From UBA9337 sp036584565 (GTDB lineage Bacteria; Patescibacteriota; Minisyncoccia; Moranbacterales; UBA9337): 10,778 bases of DNA. Where the stretch lies: NCBI GenBank assembly GCA_036584565.1, contig JAZHDF010000085.1, positions 1-10,778 on the forward strand, read 5' to 3'. The position numbers and the translations under genes are program-made. Position 1 is the stretch's first letter, and each line of letters opens with the position of its first letter. The notes under the pieces were generated by a model that searched no databases, was not told where the DNA came from, and worked only from the letters and a program-made list of their open reading frames with translations. Shown here one piece after another: positions 1-6,272 of this stretch.

Positions 1-1
1 T

Positions 2-61
2 ATAGAGAGATTAAATGAATTGGCGAGTGTAAACTTGACGCTGCAATGTTACAAAGATTGA
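2..61 (+). CDS. Possible C-terminal end of an upstream gene (partial)
   Basis: Frame 2 is open from the window edge to a TGA at 59-61 and reads IERLNELASVNLTLQCYKD, which looks like an ordinary charged C-terminal helix. The other two + frames stop within the first 18 bases. The fragment is too short to identify. If real, its stop codon overlaps the TTGACA box of the promoter candidate for the next gene, and it would be the only TGA stop in the window. Confidence 0.3.
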   Translation: MERLNELASVNLTLQCYKD

Positions 62-86
62 CAAAAATGTTTCAAAGTGTTAGGGT
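58..86 (+). promoter_or_regulatory. Candidate promoter of the beta-helix gene
   Basis: A perfect TTGACA -35 box lies at 58-63. A weak TAGGGT follows at 81-86 after a 17-nt spacer. The predicted start would fall near 93, about 25 nt upstream of the ATG. The -35 match is strong but the -10 match is only 3 of 6, so this is tentative. Confidence 0.35.
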
Positions 87-117
87 TTATAACCATAATT
101 TTTTAACTTAAAAAACG

Positions 118-1065
118 ATGAAGAGACTAAAAGATATGAAAAAATTAAAAAATAGCGGAGTTGTTTTATTGGCGGTTTTGTTTATGATCCCGGCCGTTTC
201 TTTGGCTTCCAAAACCAAAGAAATATTTGTCGATGATGATGCCGGCAGCAAGCAAGACGGATCGTATAATCATCCTTATAAAACAATCAGCAAAGCTTTA
301 AAAGAGGCGGACGGAAAAACCAAGATTATTGTCAAAAGAGGCACGTATACGGAAAATATCACTATCCCCAAGGATGTTAAAATAACCGGCAAAGAAGCTA
401 AAAAGGTTATTATCAAGGCGGAAAGCAAGTCTCAAGCGACAGTTATTATGGAGAATAAAACAGAGATTTCAAACTTGACTGTTGAGGGTGGAAAACAGGG
501 TGTTTTGGTAAAGAATAGTGGTAACGGAGAGGCCACGATTGTGGATTGTTTGATTAGAGATTCTCGCGGAGACGGGATTAAAATTGAAGAAGACGGGAGA
601 AGCTCAGATAGGAAAGTTAATATCATAAATAATAAAATTTATGAAAACGGGAAGAGTGGAATTTATTCTCAAAAAAGAAAAGTTGTCATAATGGATAATG
701 AAATATTTGATAATGAATTGGATGGCATAGATTTGGAAGATTCTATCAAGGCTCACATCGAAGACAATGAAATTAATCAAAATGACGGAGTGGGAATTAA
801 ACTAAGATTGGGAAAGTCGGATATTACTATTTCTAAAAATATTTTTTATAAGAACGACAAAGACGCTATCGAGGTTCGATATGAGGGAAAGCCTGGAAAT
901 GTGATTATCAGGAAGAACGGTTTTACAAAAAATGAAGGTTTTGGAATTGTAAAATTGTACAAATACTCATCTGACAACTCAAATTTTTCCGGCTTGGCCA
1001 TAGAAAAAAATAATTATTTTTCAGAAAATAAAAGAGGTCAAGTGTCCAATCCGATAAAAAACTAA
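118..1065 (+). CDS. Exported right-handed parallel beta-helix protein (DUF1565/NosD-like)
   Basis: This is a predicted secreted or cell-surface protein of 315 residues. An N-terminal basic stretch (residues 1-12) and a hydrophobic core (about 14-28) ending in VSLA-SK look like a signal peptide cleaved near residue 30. Residues 37-62 (FVDDDAGSKQDGSYNHPYKT) match the start of DUF1565-type domains. From about residue 85 the chain is built of repeated coils with asparagine-ladder turns, such as NNKIYENGKSGI, DNEIFDNELDGI, DNEINQNDGVGI and KNGFTKNEGFGI, typical of pectin-lyase-like beta-helices (Beta_helix/NosD families). No catalytic residues can be assigned. Carbohydrate binding, polysaccharide modification or a surface adhesin role are all possible. 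The ATG at 118 has no Shine-Dalgarno. An in-frame ATG at 136 would give a more standard signal peptide (MKKLKN...). The glycosyltransferase 51 nt downstream fits an envelope-polysaccharide setting. Confidence 0.85.
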   Translation: MKRLKDMKKLKNSGVVLLAVLFMIPAVSLASKTKEIFVDDDAGSKQDGSYNHPYKTISKALKEADGKTKIIVKRGTYTENITIPKDVKITGKEAKKVIIKAESKSQATVIMENKTEISNLTVEGGKQGVLVKNSGNGEATIVDCLIRDSRGDGIKIEEDGRSSDRKVNIINNKIYENGKSGIYSQKRKVVIMDNEIFDNELDGIDLEDSIKAHIEDNEINQNDGVGIKLRLGKSDITISKNIFYKNDKDAIEVRYEGKPGNVIIRKNGFTKNEGFGIVKLYKYSSDNSNFSGLAIEKNNYFSENKRGQVSNPIKN

Positions 1066-1083
1066 TTTTTTTAGTTAATTTTT
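1060..1083 (+). terminator. Weak A/T hairpin with U-tract after the beta-helix gene
   Basis: AACTAA (1060-1065, containing the stop codon) can pair with TTAGTT (1071-1076) across a T5 loop, followed by AATTTTTT. The stem is entirely A/T apart from one G-C pair, so any termination would be inefficient. It may simply be AT-rich spacer. Confidence 0.25.
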
Positions 1084-1084
1084 T

Positions 1085-1119
1085 AAGGAGGTATCCGCCT
1101 CTGGACGGATAAAATTATG
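1085..1119 (+). promoter_or_regulatory. Shine-Dalgarno separated from ATG by a hairpin (structural spacer)
   Basis: AAGGAGG (1085-1091) is the strongest Shine-Dalgarno in the window and matches the CCTCCTTT tail of the 16S gene. It lies 25 nt before the ATG at 1117, too far for linear use. The intervening bases form a hairpin, TATCCG (1092-1097) with CGGATA (1106-1111) and an 8-nt loop CCTCTGGA. If folded, the effective distance from the Shine-Dalgarno to the ATG becomes 5 nt (1112-1116). The loop's CCTC could instead pair with the Shine-Dalgarno GAGG, which would mask it. Confidence 0.6.
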
Positions 1120-2259
1120 AAAATCGCATTTATAGGACAAAAAGGGATTCCGGCCAAATTTGGAGGAGTGGAGCGACACGTTGAAGAATTGGCTAGTGAG
1201 ATGGTTAAAAGAGGACACCAGGTCTTTGTTTATGCGAGGAATAATTATACTCCCAAGGACTTAAACGATTATAAAGGGATAAATTTGATTCATCTTCCCA
1301 GTATCGGGACCAAAAATCTGGATGCGATCAGTCATACCCTTTTAGCTTCTTTGCACGCTTTGAAATCGGATTACGATGTAATTCACTTTCAAGCTATCGG
1401 TCCTTCGATGTTGATCGGTTTTTTGAAAATTTTGAAAAGAAAAACTTTAATTATCTCGACGTTTCATTGTCAGGATTATTATCATAAAAAGTGGGGTTTA
1501 TTGGCCAGGTTGGCTTTGCGTTTCGGGGAGTGGAGTTGTTGTCGTCTTCCCGATCGGACAATTGTAGTGAGTGATTCTCTGAATAAATATTCCAGGAAAA
1601 AGTATTCCATCAAGCCCAAGCTTATTTACAACGGTACGCGAATAAAAGATGATTTTGATTTTAAAATTTTGCAAAGATGGAATTTGGAACCTCAAAAATA
1701 TGCGGTCTTTGTAGGGAGATTGATCAGGCACAAAGGCGCTCATATTTTGGCGGAGGCTTTTACTCAATTGAGAAAGGAAGGGGAAATTCCTTCGGATTTC
1801 AAGCTGGCGATTGTCGGAGACGGATTTTATACCGATGATTATGTTAAGGAGTTAAAAGACGCTTTTTCCGAAAATGAGAAAATAATTTTTACCGGTAATT
1901 TGGAAGGCTTGGAACTGAGGAGTGTTTTTGCCGGGGCGTATGTTTTTGTCCAGCCTTCGGAAGCCGAAGGTTTGTCTATCACTTTATTGGAAGCGATGGC
2001 TTACGGCGTGCCGGTTTTGGCGAGTGATATAAAAGAAAATGCGGATGTAATAAAGGATATGGGTTTTATTTTTAAAACCAATGATGTTTCGGATCTTAAA
2101 GAAAAATTAAAAAAAATATTCGTTTGCGGGGTTGATGTCTTGGCGCAAAAAACAGCCACTGCCAAAAAGGAGATAAAAAACAAATATAATTGGGAGGGAA
2201 TCGGTAAAAAAACTTTGAATCTTTATCAGCGGGAAATCAAAGTCAAAAATAGGGGTTAA
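1117..2259 (+). CDS. GT4-family glycosyltransferase (GT-B fold)
   Basis: The 380-residue protein is a retaining glycosyltransferase likely to transfer a sugar from a nucleotide-sugar donor during surface polysaccharide or glycoconjugate synthesis at the inner face of the membrane. The N-terminal half begins KIAFIGQKGIPAKFGGVERH, the glycine-rich acceptor-side motif shared by DUF1972-type and rhamnosyltransferase-like GT4 enzymes. The C-terminal GT1/GT4 domain has the phosphate-contacting FVGRLIRHKG (198-207, Arg201 and Lys206) and the E-x7-E donor-binding motif between Glu284 and Glu292 in the segment EAEGLSITLLEAMAYG. The length is normal for the family and the gene looks intact. Sugar donor and acceptor cannot be told from sequence. 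The start at 1117 is fixed by the conserved N-terminus. The preceding gene encodes an exported beta-helix protein, consistent with an envelope role. Confidence 0.92.
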   Translation: MKIAFIGQKGIPAKFGGVERHVEELASEMVKRGHQVFVYARNNYTPKDLNDYKGINLIHLPSIGTKNLDAISHTLLASLHALKSDYDVIHFQAIGPSMLIGFLKILKRKTLIISTFHCQDYYHKKWGLLARLALRFGEWSCCRLPDRTIVVSDSLNKYSRKKYSIKPKLIYNGTRIKDDFDFKILQRWNLEPQKYAVFVGRLIRHKGAHILAEAFTQLRKEGEIPSDFKLAIVGDGFYTDDYVKELKDAFSENEKIIFTGNLEGLELRSVFAGAYVFVQPSEAEGLSITLLEAMAYGVPVLASDIKENADVIKDMGFIFKTNDVSDLKEKLKKIFVCGVDVLAQKTATAKKEIKNKYNWEGIGKKTLNLYQREIKVKNRG

Positions 2260-2409
2260 AAAATCTTTTAAATTCTTTTTGGTCATTTCAAAATTTCTTT
2301 AGATTTGGTAAAATTAAGACAAGACCGGGTTTTATAAATTTGATTATGAAAAATTCGATAATTTTAAATTTAGCCAATCCCGATTGCTAAAATAATTTAA
2401 CTCAATCCA

Positions 2410-2916
2410 ATGTTTGCTTTAAAAGGTTTTTTTGCCAGTTTTGGTTTGTCGGAAAATTTGTCCGGCGATATTTCTTTTTTGATTTTTTTCTTGGCGGTGA
2501 GTATCGCTTTCGGGATGCTGGTCGGACGTTTTAGATTGATTAATGTCTTGATCAACGTTTATATCGCTATCGCTATTTTGACCGTGATGCCGGGAGAAAT
2601 TTTTACCCCGTATTCTCTGGCGGCTTTGTTCTTTTTTGCGGGGGCGGTCGTTGTTTTAACCATGATAGACAGCCATCTTTTCGACATTCATATTTCCGGG
2701 AGCGGGGGAAGTTTTTTTTGGCGGTTGTTTGTGATGAGTTTCTTTGAGGCGGGGCTGATTTTTAGCGTGTTTATTTCTTTTTGGAATCGGGAAGCCGTTT
2801 TAAAATTTATTTCTCAAGATATTTATTTTGTGTTTGCTTCGGAAATTATGAGAATTTTTTGGATGCTGGCTCCTCTTTTGGTTTTATTTTTTATCAACAA
2901 AAAAGAGAAGAAATAA
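2410..2916 (+). CDS. Small polytopic membrane protein of unknown function
   Basis: I do not recognise this 168-residue protein. It is strongly hydrophobic, with about five likely membrane segments near residues 21-40, 44-60, 68-87, 105-125 and 146-162. A short soluble stretch (about 88-103: DSHLFDIHISGSGGSF) follows the third segment, and the C-terminus is lysine-rich (NKKEKK), so it probably ends in the cytoplasm. There are no conserved catalytic motifs. The ATG at 2410 has no Shine-Dalgarno. The gene stands alone, 150 nt after the glycosyltransferase and 435 nt before secY. Phenylalanine/TTT-rich codon use follows from the membrane content. Placement just upstream of secY might be tested for conservation in related genomes. 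Confidence 0.75.
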   Translation: MFALKGFFASFGLSENLSGDISFLIFFLAVSIAFGMLVGRFRLINVLINVYIAIAILTVMPGEIFTPYSLAALFFFAGAVVVLTMIDSHLFDIHISGSGGSFFWRLFVMSFFEAGLIFSVFISFWNREAVLKFISQDIYFVFASEIMRIFWMLAPLLVLFFINKKEKK

Positions 2917-2939
2917 GGGAAGTTTATAAAGAGGAGAAT

Positions 2940-3016
2940 TAATTAAGAGTTAAGAATGAATAATTAAAAATGAATTTCAAATTTCCAATGACAAATGAAT
3001 TTTTAATGTTTTAAAA
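2940..3016 (+). repeat. AT-rich intergenic repeat, half-copy of the TTTCCAATGAC family
   Basis: This stretch is low-complexity AT-rich sequence containing ATTTCCAATGACAAATG (2980-2996). A near-identical word, ATTTCCAATGACCAAT, occurs inside the 16S insertion at about 9522-9537. A TTTTAAAA run follows in both places. It is non-coding. The match suggests a dispersed repeat family in this genome, of which this is a partial copy. Confidence 0.5.
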
Positions 3017-3028
3017 AATAAACCCTCT

Positions 3029-3107
3029 TGTCATTGCGAGGAGGTACTCCGACGCGGCAATCTCAGTGTTATGAAACAAAACAGCTTCGGATTATCTCGC
3101 AATGACA
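3029..3107 (+). repeat. REP-like 79-bp palindromic element
   Basis: The element is bounded by perfect 12-bp inverted repeats, TGTCATTGCGAG (3029-3040) and CTCGCAATGACA (3096-3107). Inner arms are related but imperfect: GCGGCAATCTC near 3054 and CTTCGGATTATCTC near 3085. It is markedly more GC-rich than its AT-rich flanks. It has no ORF. The TCATTGCGAG core resembles repeats seen as dispersed intergenic REP/BIME-like elements in several bacterial genomes. That family assignment comes from recall and was not checked by search. Confidence 0.7.
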
Positions 3108-3213
3108 GATTTTTAAAATTATTTTAAGAATCTATACTACATAGTGCATAATATTTTAGGATGAATTATTTCGGATGATTGTTGACTTAAATTAATTTTC
3201 AAATTTACAACTT

Positions 3214-3241
3214 TATTGAGTATTGAGTATTGAATATTGCA
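3214..3241 (+). repeat. Heptamer tandem repeat, four TATTGAG-type units
   Basis: Four adjacent 7-nt units read TATTGAG, TATTGAG, TATTGAA and TATTGCA, followed by a partial TATTT. It is a short direct repeat in the secY upstream gap with no coding potential. It may vary in copy number by slippage. Confidence 0.7.
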
Positions 3242-3258
3242 TATTTCTCAAGTCCCTC

Positions 3259-3287
3259 TTGAAAAAGTCTTAAAATAAGGATACTAT
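3259..3287 (+). promoter_or_regulatory. Candidate secY promoter
   Basis: TTGAAA (3259-3264) is followed after exactly 17 nt by TACTAT (3282-3287). The predicted start near 3294 leaves a leader of about 58 nt. The -10 region lies in a dyad, TACTAT (3282-3287) with ATAGTA (3293-3298) around GCATT, which could be an operator or coincidental. The -10 match is 4 of 6. Confidence 0.45.
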
Positions 3288-3351
3288 GCATTATAGTAAA
3301 TAAAATTATTAATTTAAATTTTTTATCAAATCCGATAATAAATATAAAAAT

Positions 3352-4623
3352 ATGTTGGAAAAAATTGTCAGAATTTTTAAAGTAAAAGAACTGCGAAACA
3401 AAATACTCTTTATTTTGGCGCTTTTGGTGGTTTTTCGTTTGGCAGCCAATATCCCTTTGCCGGGGGTGGATGCTGCGAAATTAAAGGAATTTTTCGATAG
3501 CAATCAGCTTTTTGGAATGTTGAACGCTTTTTCCGGCAGTGGTCTTTCAAACGTTTCAATCGTTCTTTTGGGAGTCGGTCCCTACATTACTTCCTCGATT
3601 ATCATGCAGTTAATGACGATGATTTTTCCTCGCTTGGAAAAATTGCAAAAAGAAGAAGGGGAAGCCGGGCGACAAAAATTTAATATGTGGACGCGTTGGA
3701 TTACCGTGCCTTTGGCCGGCTTGCAAACTTTTGCGATGATAAATTTATTAAAGAGTCAGGGAGTAATGAAAGAATTGCATATTTACGATATGATAACAAT
3801 TATGTTTGTGGCGATTGCGGGAACCATCTTTTTGATGTGGTTGGGTGAATTAATCACCGAGAAAGGAATCGGCAACGGAGTTTCTTTGATAATTTTTGCC
3901 GGAATCGTGGCCGGATTGCCGGGGGCTTTTTCTCAAATGGTCAGTACTTTCGATTCCACCGATTTTATGGGTTATGTTTTATTTTTGGCGGTAGGTTTAA
4001 TTACCATTGCGGGAGTGGTTATGGTTAACGAGGGTCAAAGAAATATTCCCATTTCTTATGCCAAGCGAATTCGCGGAAGCAAAACTTTCGGCGGTACCTC
4101 TACTCATTTGCCGCTCAAAGTCAATCAAGCCGGAGTGATCCCAATAATTTTTGCCATTTCAATTATGCTTTTCCCGGGCTTGGTGGCTAATTTTTTTGTC
4201 AATTCGGATAAAGAGACTGTGGCCAATGTGGCTCGATTTGTCAGCGAACTTTTTCAAAATCAATGGTTTTACGGAGCAGCTTATTTCTTAATGGTTGTTT
4301 TGTTTACTTACTTTTATACCGCAGTGGTTTTTGATCCGAATAAAATTTCGGAAAATCTGCAGCGACAGGGCGGTTATGTGCCGGGAGTGAGACCGGGCAA
4401 CGCGACAGCCGATTTCTTGAGTCGGATTATTAATAGAATTACCCTTTCTGGTTCGATTTTCTTGGGACTAATTGCCGTTTTGCCCTTGATTGTGCAGGGT
4501 GTAACCGGTTTAACCGCTTTGAGTATCGGCGGAACCAGTATTCTAATCGTGGTTTCGGTGGTGATTGAAATGGTTAAACAGATCGAGGGACAACTGGTGA
4601 TGCGGGATTATGAGGGATTTTAG
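3352..4623 (+). CDS. secY: Preprotein translocase subunit SecY
   Basis: SecY is the channel subunit of the SecYEG translocon, through which SecA or the ribosome pushes secretory and membrane proteins. The 423-residue length and about ten hydrophobic segments fit the family. Diagnostic stretches include FRLAANIPLPGVD (28-40, first helix and entry to the plug), GVGPYITSSIIMQLM (74-88, second helix), GIGNGVSLIIFAGI (172-185), NIPISYAKRIRG (231-242, cytoplasmic loop that contacts SecA or the ribosome), GGTSTHLPLKVNQAGVIPII (247-266), and the C-terminal FDPNKISENLQRQGGYVPG (327-345). The ATG at 3352 has no Shine-Dalgarno, but the N-terminus aligns with the family. In most bacteria secY follows rplO in the spc ribosomal operon. 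Here no ribosomal protein gene precedes it, and its own promoter candidate lies upstream. Confidence 0.97.
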   Translation: MLEKIVRIFKVKELRNKILFILALLVVFRLAANIPLPGVDAAKLKEFFDSNQLFGMLNAFSGSGLSNVSIVLLGVGPYITSSIIMQLMTMIFPRLEKLQKEEGEAGRQKFNMWTRWITVPLAGLQTFAMINLLKSQGVMKELHIYDMITIMFVAIAGTIFLMWLGELITEKGIGNGVSLIIFAGIVAGLPGAFSQMVSTFDSTDFMGYVLFLAVGLITIAGVVMVNEGQRNIPISYAKRIRGSKTFGGTSTHLPLKVNQAGVIPIIFAISIMLFPGLVANFFVNSDKETVANVARFVSELFQNQWFYGAAYFLMVVLFTYFYTAVVFDPNKISENLQRQGGYVPGVRPGNATADFLSRIINRITLSGSIFLGLIAVLPLIVQGVTGLTALSIGGTSILIVVSVVIEMVKQIEGQLVMRDYEGF

Positions 4624-4735
4624 TTGCAATTTTAAATTTTAAATTTCAAATTTTAAATCAATTTATAATGATTCAATTTTTAAAACTTTAAAAAGTCAAA
4701 TGTTTGAAATTTAATCTTTAGATTTAATAGTGTCT
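4624..4735 (+). repeat. AT-rich spacer with repeat-family traces between secY and map
   Basis: The spacer consists of overlapping AATTTTAAATTT, TTTCAAATTTTAAAT and TTTGAAATTTAAT words. They are locally self-complementary, for example AAATTTCAAATTT against AATTTGAAATTT-like words. An ACTTTAAAAAGT palindrome sits in the middle (4684-4695). It lacks G+C-rich stems and a U-tract terminator and has no ORF. It looks like a decayed member of the same AT-rich palindromic family as at 2940-3016 and in the 16S insertion. Confidence 0.35.
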
Positions 4736-4763
4736 GAGGTGGCAAAATAAATTGAAATATATG
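4736..4763 (+). promoter_or_regulatory. Start-deciding ribosome binding site of map
   Basis: GAGGTGG (4736-4742) is one mismatch from GAGGAGG. It lies 9 nt before a TTG at 4752 but 18 nt before the ATG at 4761. Spacing favours the TTG. The protein family favours the ATG, since MINIKTEEEIE matches the usual first residues. The two choices differ by three residues (MKY). Confidence 0.45.
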
Positions 4764-5528
4764 ATTAATATTAAAACCGAAGAGGAGATTGAGATTATGC
4801 GAGAAGGCGGCAAGAGGTTGGCCGGGGTTATGAACGAATTGGAAAAAAATATTCTACCCGGAAAAAGCACCTGGGAAATAGACGCTTTGGCGGAAAAATT
4901 AATTTTAAAAGCCGGAGGCACCCCGTCTTTTAAGGGCTACGGTGGGGGCAAGAAACCTTTTCCGGCTTCAATTTGCGCTTCAATAAACAATGAAATCGTG
5001 CATGGAATTCCGAATCGAGAAATCGTTTTGAGGGACGGTGATATTTTTAAAGTGGATATTGGAATGAAATATAAGGGAATGCACTCTGATATGGCACGGA
5101 CTTTTGCGGTGGGGAAAATAAGTAAAGAAAAACAAAAAATAATCGAGGCGGTTCGGGAATCTTTTTATCGGGGAATCGGAGAGTTGCAACCGGGTAAGAA
5201 ATTAAATCGTTATTGTAAAGCGGTGCAAAAATATGCAGAGAAGGAAGGCTTTTCGGTGGTGCGCAATTTAGTGGGGCACGGCATCGGCAAAAAGTTGCAT
5301 GAATTTCCCCAAATCCCCAATTATTATGAGCGAGGAGTTTGTAAATTTAAACTGGCGCCGGGCATGACTTTGGCCTTGGAGCCGATGATTAATGCGGGCA
5401 GTTTTGAAACCCGAATCGGTGCTGACGGCTGGGTTTTTGAAACGCTTGACGGTTCTCTGAGCGCGCATTGGGAAAATACGGTTTTGATAACGGATAAAGG
5501 GGTGGAAATATTAACAGAAACCGAATAA
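4761..5528 (+). CDS. map: Methionine aminopeptidase, type I
   Basis: The enzyme is a cytosolic dinuclear-metal peptidase that removes the initiator methionine from nascent proteins after deformylation. The five metal ligands and catalytic histidines are all visible. Numbered from the alternative TTG start, they are His84 (HGIPN), Asp102 (VDIG), Asp113 (HSDMART), His176 and His183 (GHGIGKKLHE), Glu210 (LEPM) and Glu241 (HWENTVLI). The length of 255 residues from the ATG, with no N-terminal zinc-finger extension, marks a type Ia bacterial enzyme. I chose the ATG at 4761 because it gives the usual family N-terminus. The TTG at 4752 has better Shine-Dalgarno spacing. In a standard spc operon adk lies between secY and map. 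Here a 128-nt AT-rich gap replaces it. Confidence 0.96.
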   Translation: MINIKTEEEIEIMREGGKRLAGVMNELEKNILPGKSTWEIDALAEKLILKAGGTPSFKGYGGGKKPFPASICASINNEIVHGIPNREIVLRDGDIFKVDIGMKYKGMHSDMARTFAVGKISKEKQKIIEAVRESFYRGIGELQPGKKLNRYCKAVQKYAEKEGFSVVRNLVGHGIGKKLHEFPQIPNYYERGVCKFKLAPGMTLALEPMINAGSFETRIGADGWVFETLDGSLSAHWENTVLITDKGVEILTETE

Positions 5529-5573
5529 TTTTTTTAAATGCGGTAATTTTAAAAATAAAGAGTTAAAAGCAAC

Positions 5574-5604
5574 TTGACTAAGTTTAATCTTAAAATATTA
5601 AAAT
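5574..5604 (+). promoter_or_regulatory. Candidate ruvX promoter
   Basis: TTGACT (5574-5579) is followed by TAAAAT (5599-5604) with a 19-nt spacer, slightly long. The predicted start would lie inside the inverted repeat at 5602-5634. Each box matches 5 of 6 but AT-richness lowers its value. Confidence 0.3.
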
Positions 5605-5634
5605 AATTCAATATTCTAGTATATTGAATTATTA
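5602..5634 (+). repeat. Perfect 13-bp inverted repeat just upstream of ruvX
   Basis: AATAATTCAATAT (5602-5614) is the exact reverse complement of ATATTGAATTATT (5621-5633, ending at the T5633/T5634 boundary) around a 6-nt centre TCTAGT (5615-5620). It ends 8-9 nt before the ruvX ATG. It could be an operator, a 5' UTR hairpin close to the ribosome binding region, or a remnant of an AT-rich repeat. No U-tract follows, so it is not an intrinsic terminator. Confidence 0.6.
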
Positions 5635-5641
5635 AAAATTA

Positions 5642-6058
5642 ATGATTGAAGAAATGAAAAATTATCTTGGAATTGATTGGGGGAGTGCCAAAGTCGGTCT
5701 GGCTTTGGCGGACGGTGAGACCAAAATGGCTTTTGCTTATGACACTTTGAAAAATGATCGCAAAGATAAAATTCGGGAGATTGCGGAAATAATTGAAAGA
5801 GAAAATGTCGGCACGGTGGTAATCGGTATCCCGTCTTACATCAATCGTCGAGAGACGGTTTATCCCGGAGAAAAAATGGGCGCGGAATTAAAAAATAAAA
5901 TTGATAAAAAAATAAAGATAGTTTATCAAAACGAAATGTTTAGCACCCAAATAGCGCATAGAAATTTGATCGAAAGAGGGTTGAAAAGAGTCGGAAAATT
6001 CGATGATGCCGAATCGGCTCGAGTAATTTTGGAGAGTTATTTGGAAAAATTAAAATAA
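5642..6058 (+). CDS. ruvX: Putative pre-16S rRNA nuclease / Holliday-junction resolvase-like protein YqgF (RuvX)
   Basis: YqgF/RuvX proteins have an RNase H-like fold. In E. coli YqgF has been linked to maturation of the 16S 5' end, and family members have also been annotated as Holliday-junction resolvases. The 138-residue length is typical. The N-terminal strand LGIDWGSAKVGLALAD (9-24) carries the first catalytic aspartate (Asp12). VVIGIPSYINRRET (59-72) replaces the usual VVGLP motif. YQNEMFSTQIA (95-105) supplies Glu98. FDDAESARVILESYL (120-134) supplies the C-terminal aspartate (Asp121 or Asp122). Starts at 5642 or the in-frame ATG at 5654 are both possible; the core begins at residue 6. 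The gene stands alone between map and ftsE. Its place about 2 kb from the 16S gene is noteworthy but need not be functional. Confidence 0.93.
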   Translation: MIEEMKNYLGIDWGSAKVGLALADGETKMAFAYDTLKNDRKDKIREIAEIIERENVGTVVIGIPSYINRRETVYPGEKMGAELKNKIDKKIKIVYQNEMFSTQIAHRNLIERGLKRVGKFDDAESARVILESYLEKLK

Positions 6059-6128
6059 TTTTTAGGGTATGTACTCGAATAAGCGCTTTTTTAAAAGTTC
6101 GAATTCTTTAATATTTATATTTAAAAAG

Positions 6129-6162
6129 GTAATATTTATTTACGGCCGTAAATAAATATTAC
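6129..6162 (+). repeat. Perfect 34-bp palindrome upstream of ftsE
   Basis: The arms GTAATATTTATTTACGG (6129-6145) and CCGTAAATAAATATTAC (6146-6162) are exact reverse complements with no spacer. The centre is CGGCCG, the only GC-rich part. Flanking A6126-A6127 and T6164-T6165 extend the complementarity past a G/T pair. As RNA it is a long hairpin with a minimal loop. The T-run after it is only three bases, so termination after ruvX is possible but poor. As DNA it could be a dimeric-protein site or a cruciform. It lies 20 bp upstream of the ftsE -35 box. Confidence 0.85.
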
Positions 6163-6181
6163 TTTGCAAGAAATCTCGATT

Positions 6182-6221
6182 TTGAAATTTGGTTTTCTTG
6201 TGGTATAGTGTACTGAGTACA
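6182..6221 (+). promoter_or_regulatory. ftsEX promoter with extended -10 and overlapping dyad
   Basis: TTGAAA (6182-6187), a 16-nt spacer and TATAGT (6204-6209) make a good sigma70-type promoter. TG at 6201-6202 gives an extended -10 (TGGTATAGT). A 13-nt dyad, TGTACT-G-AGTACA (6209-6221), covers the expected transcription start and is a plausible operator. The leader to the ATG at 6273 is about 57 nt. This is the best protein-gene promoter in the window. Confidence 0.65.
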
Positions 6222-6272
6222 GGTTGTGTCTTGAGAGATAAAAATAAATATTAAAATTCTTTCTATACGGTT

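Noticed and set aside
3214..3241. CRISPR-like array from the heptamer repeats.
   Set aside because: The units are 7 nt and directly adjacent, without spacers, and there are no cas genes.
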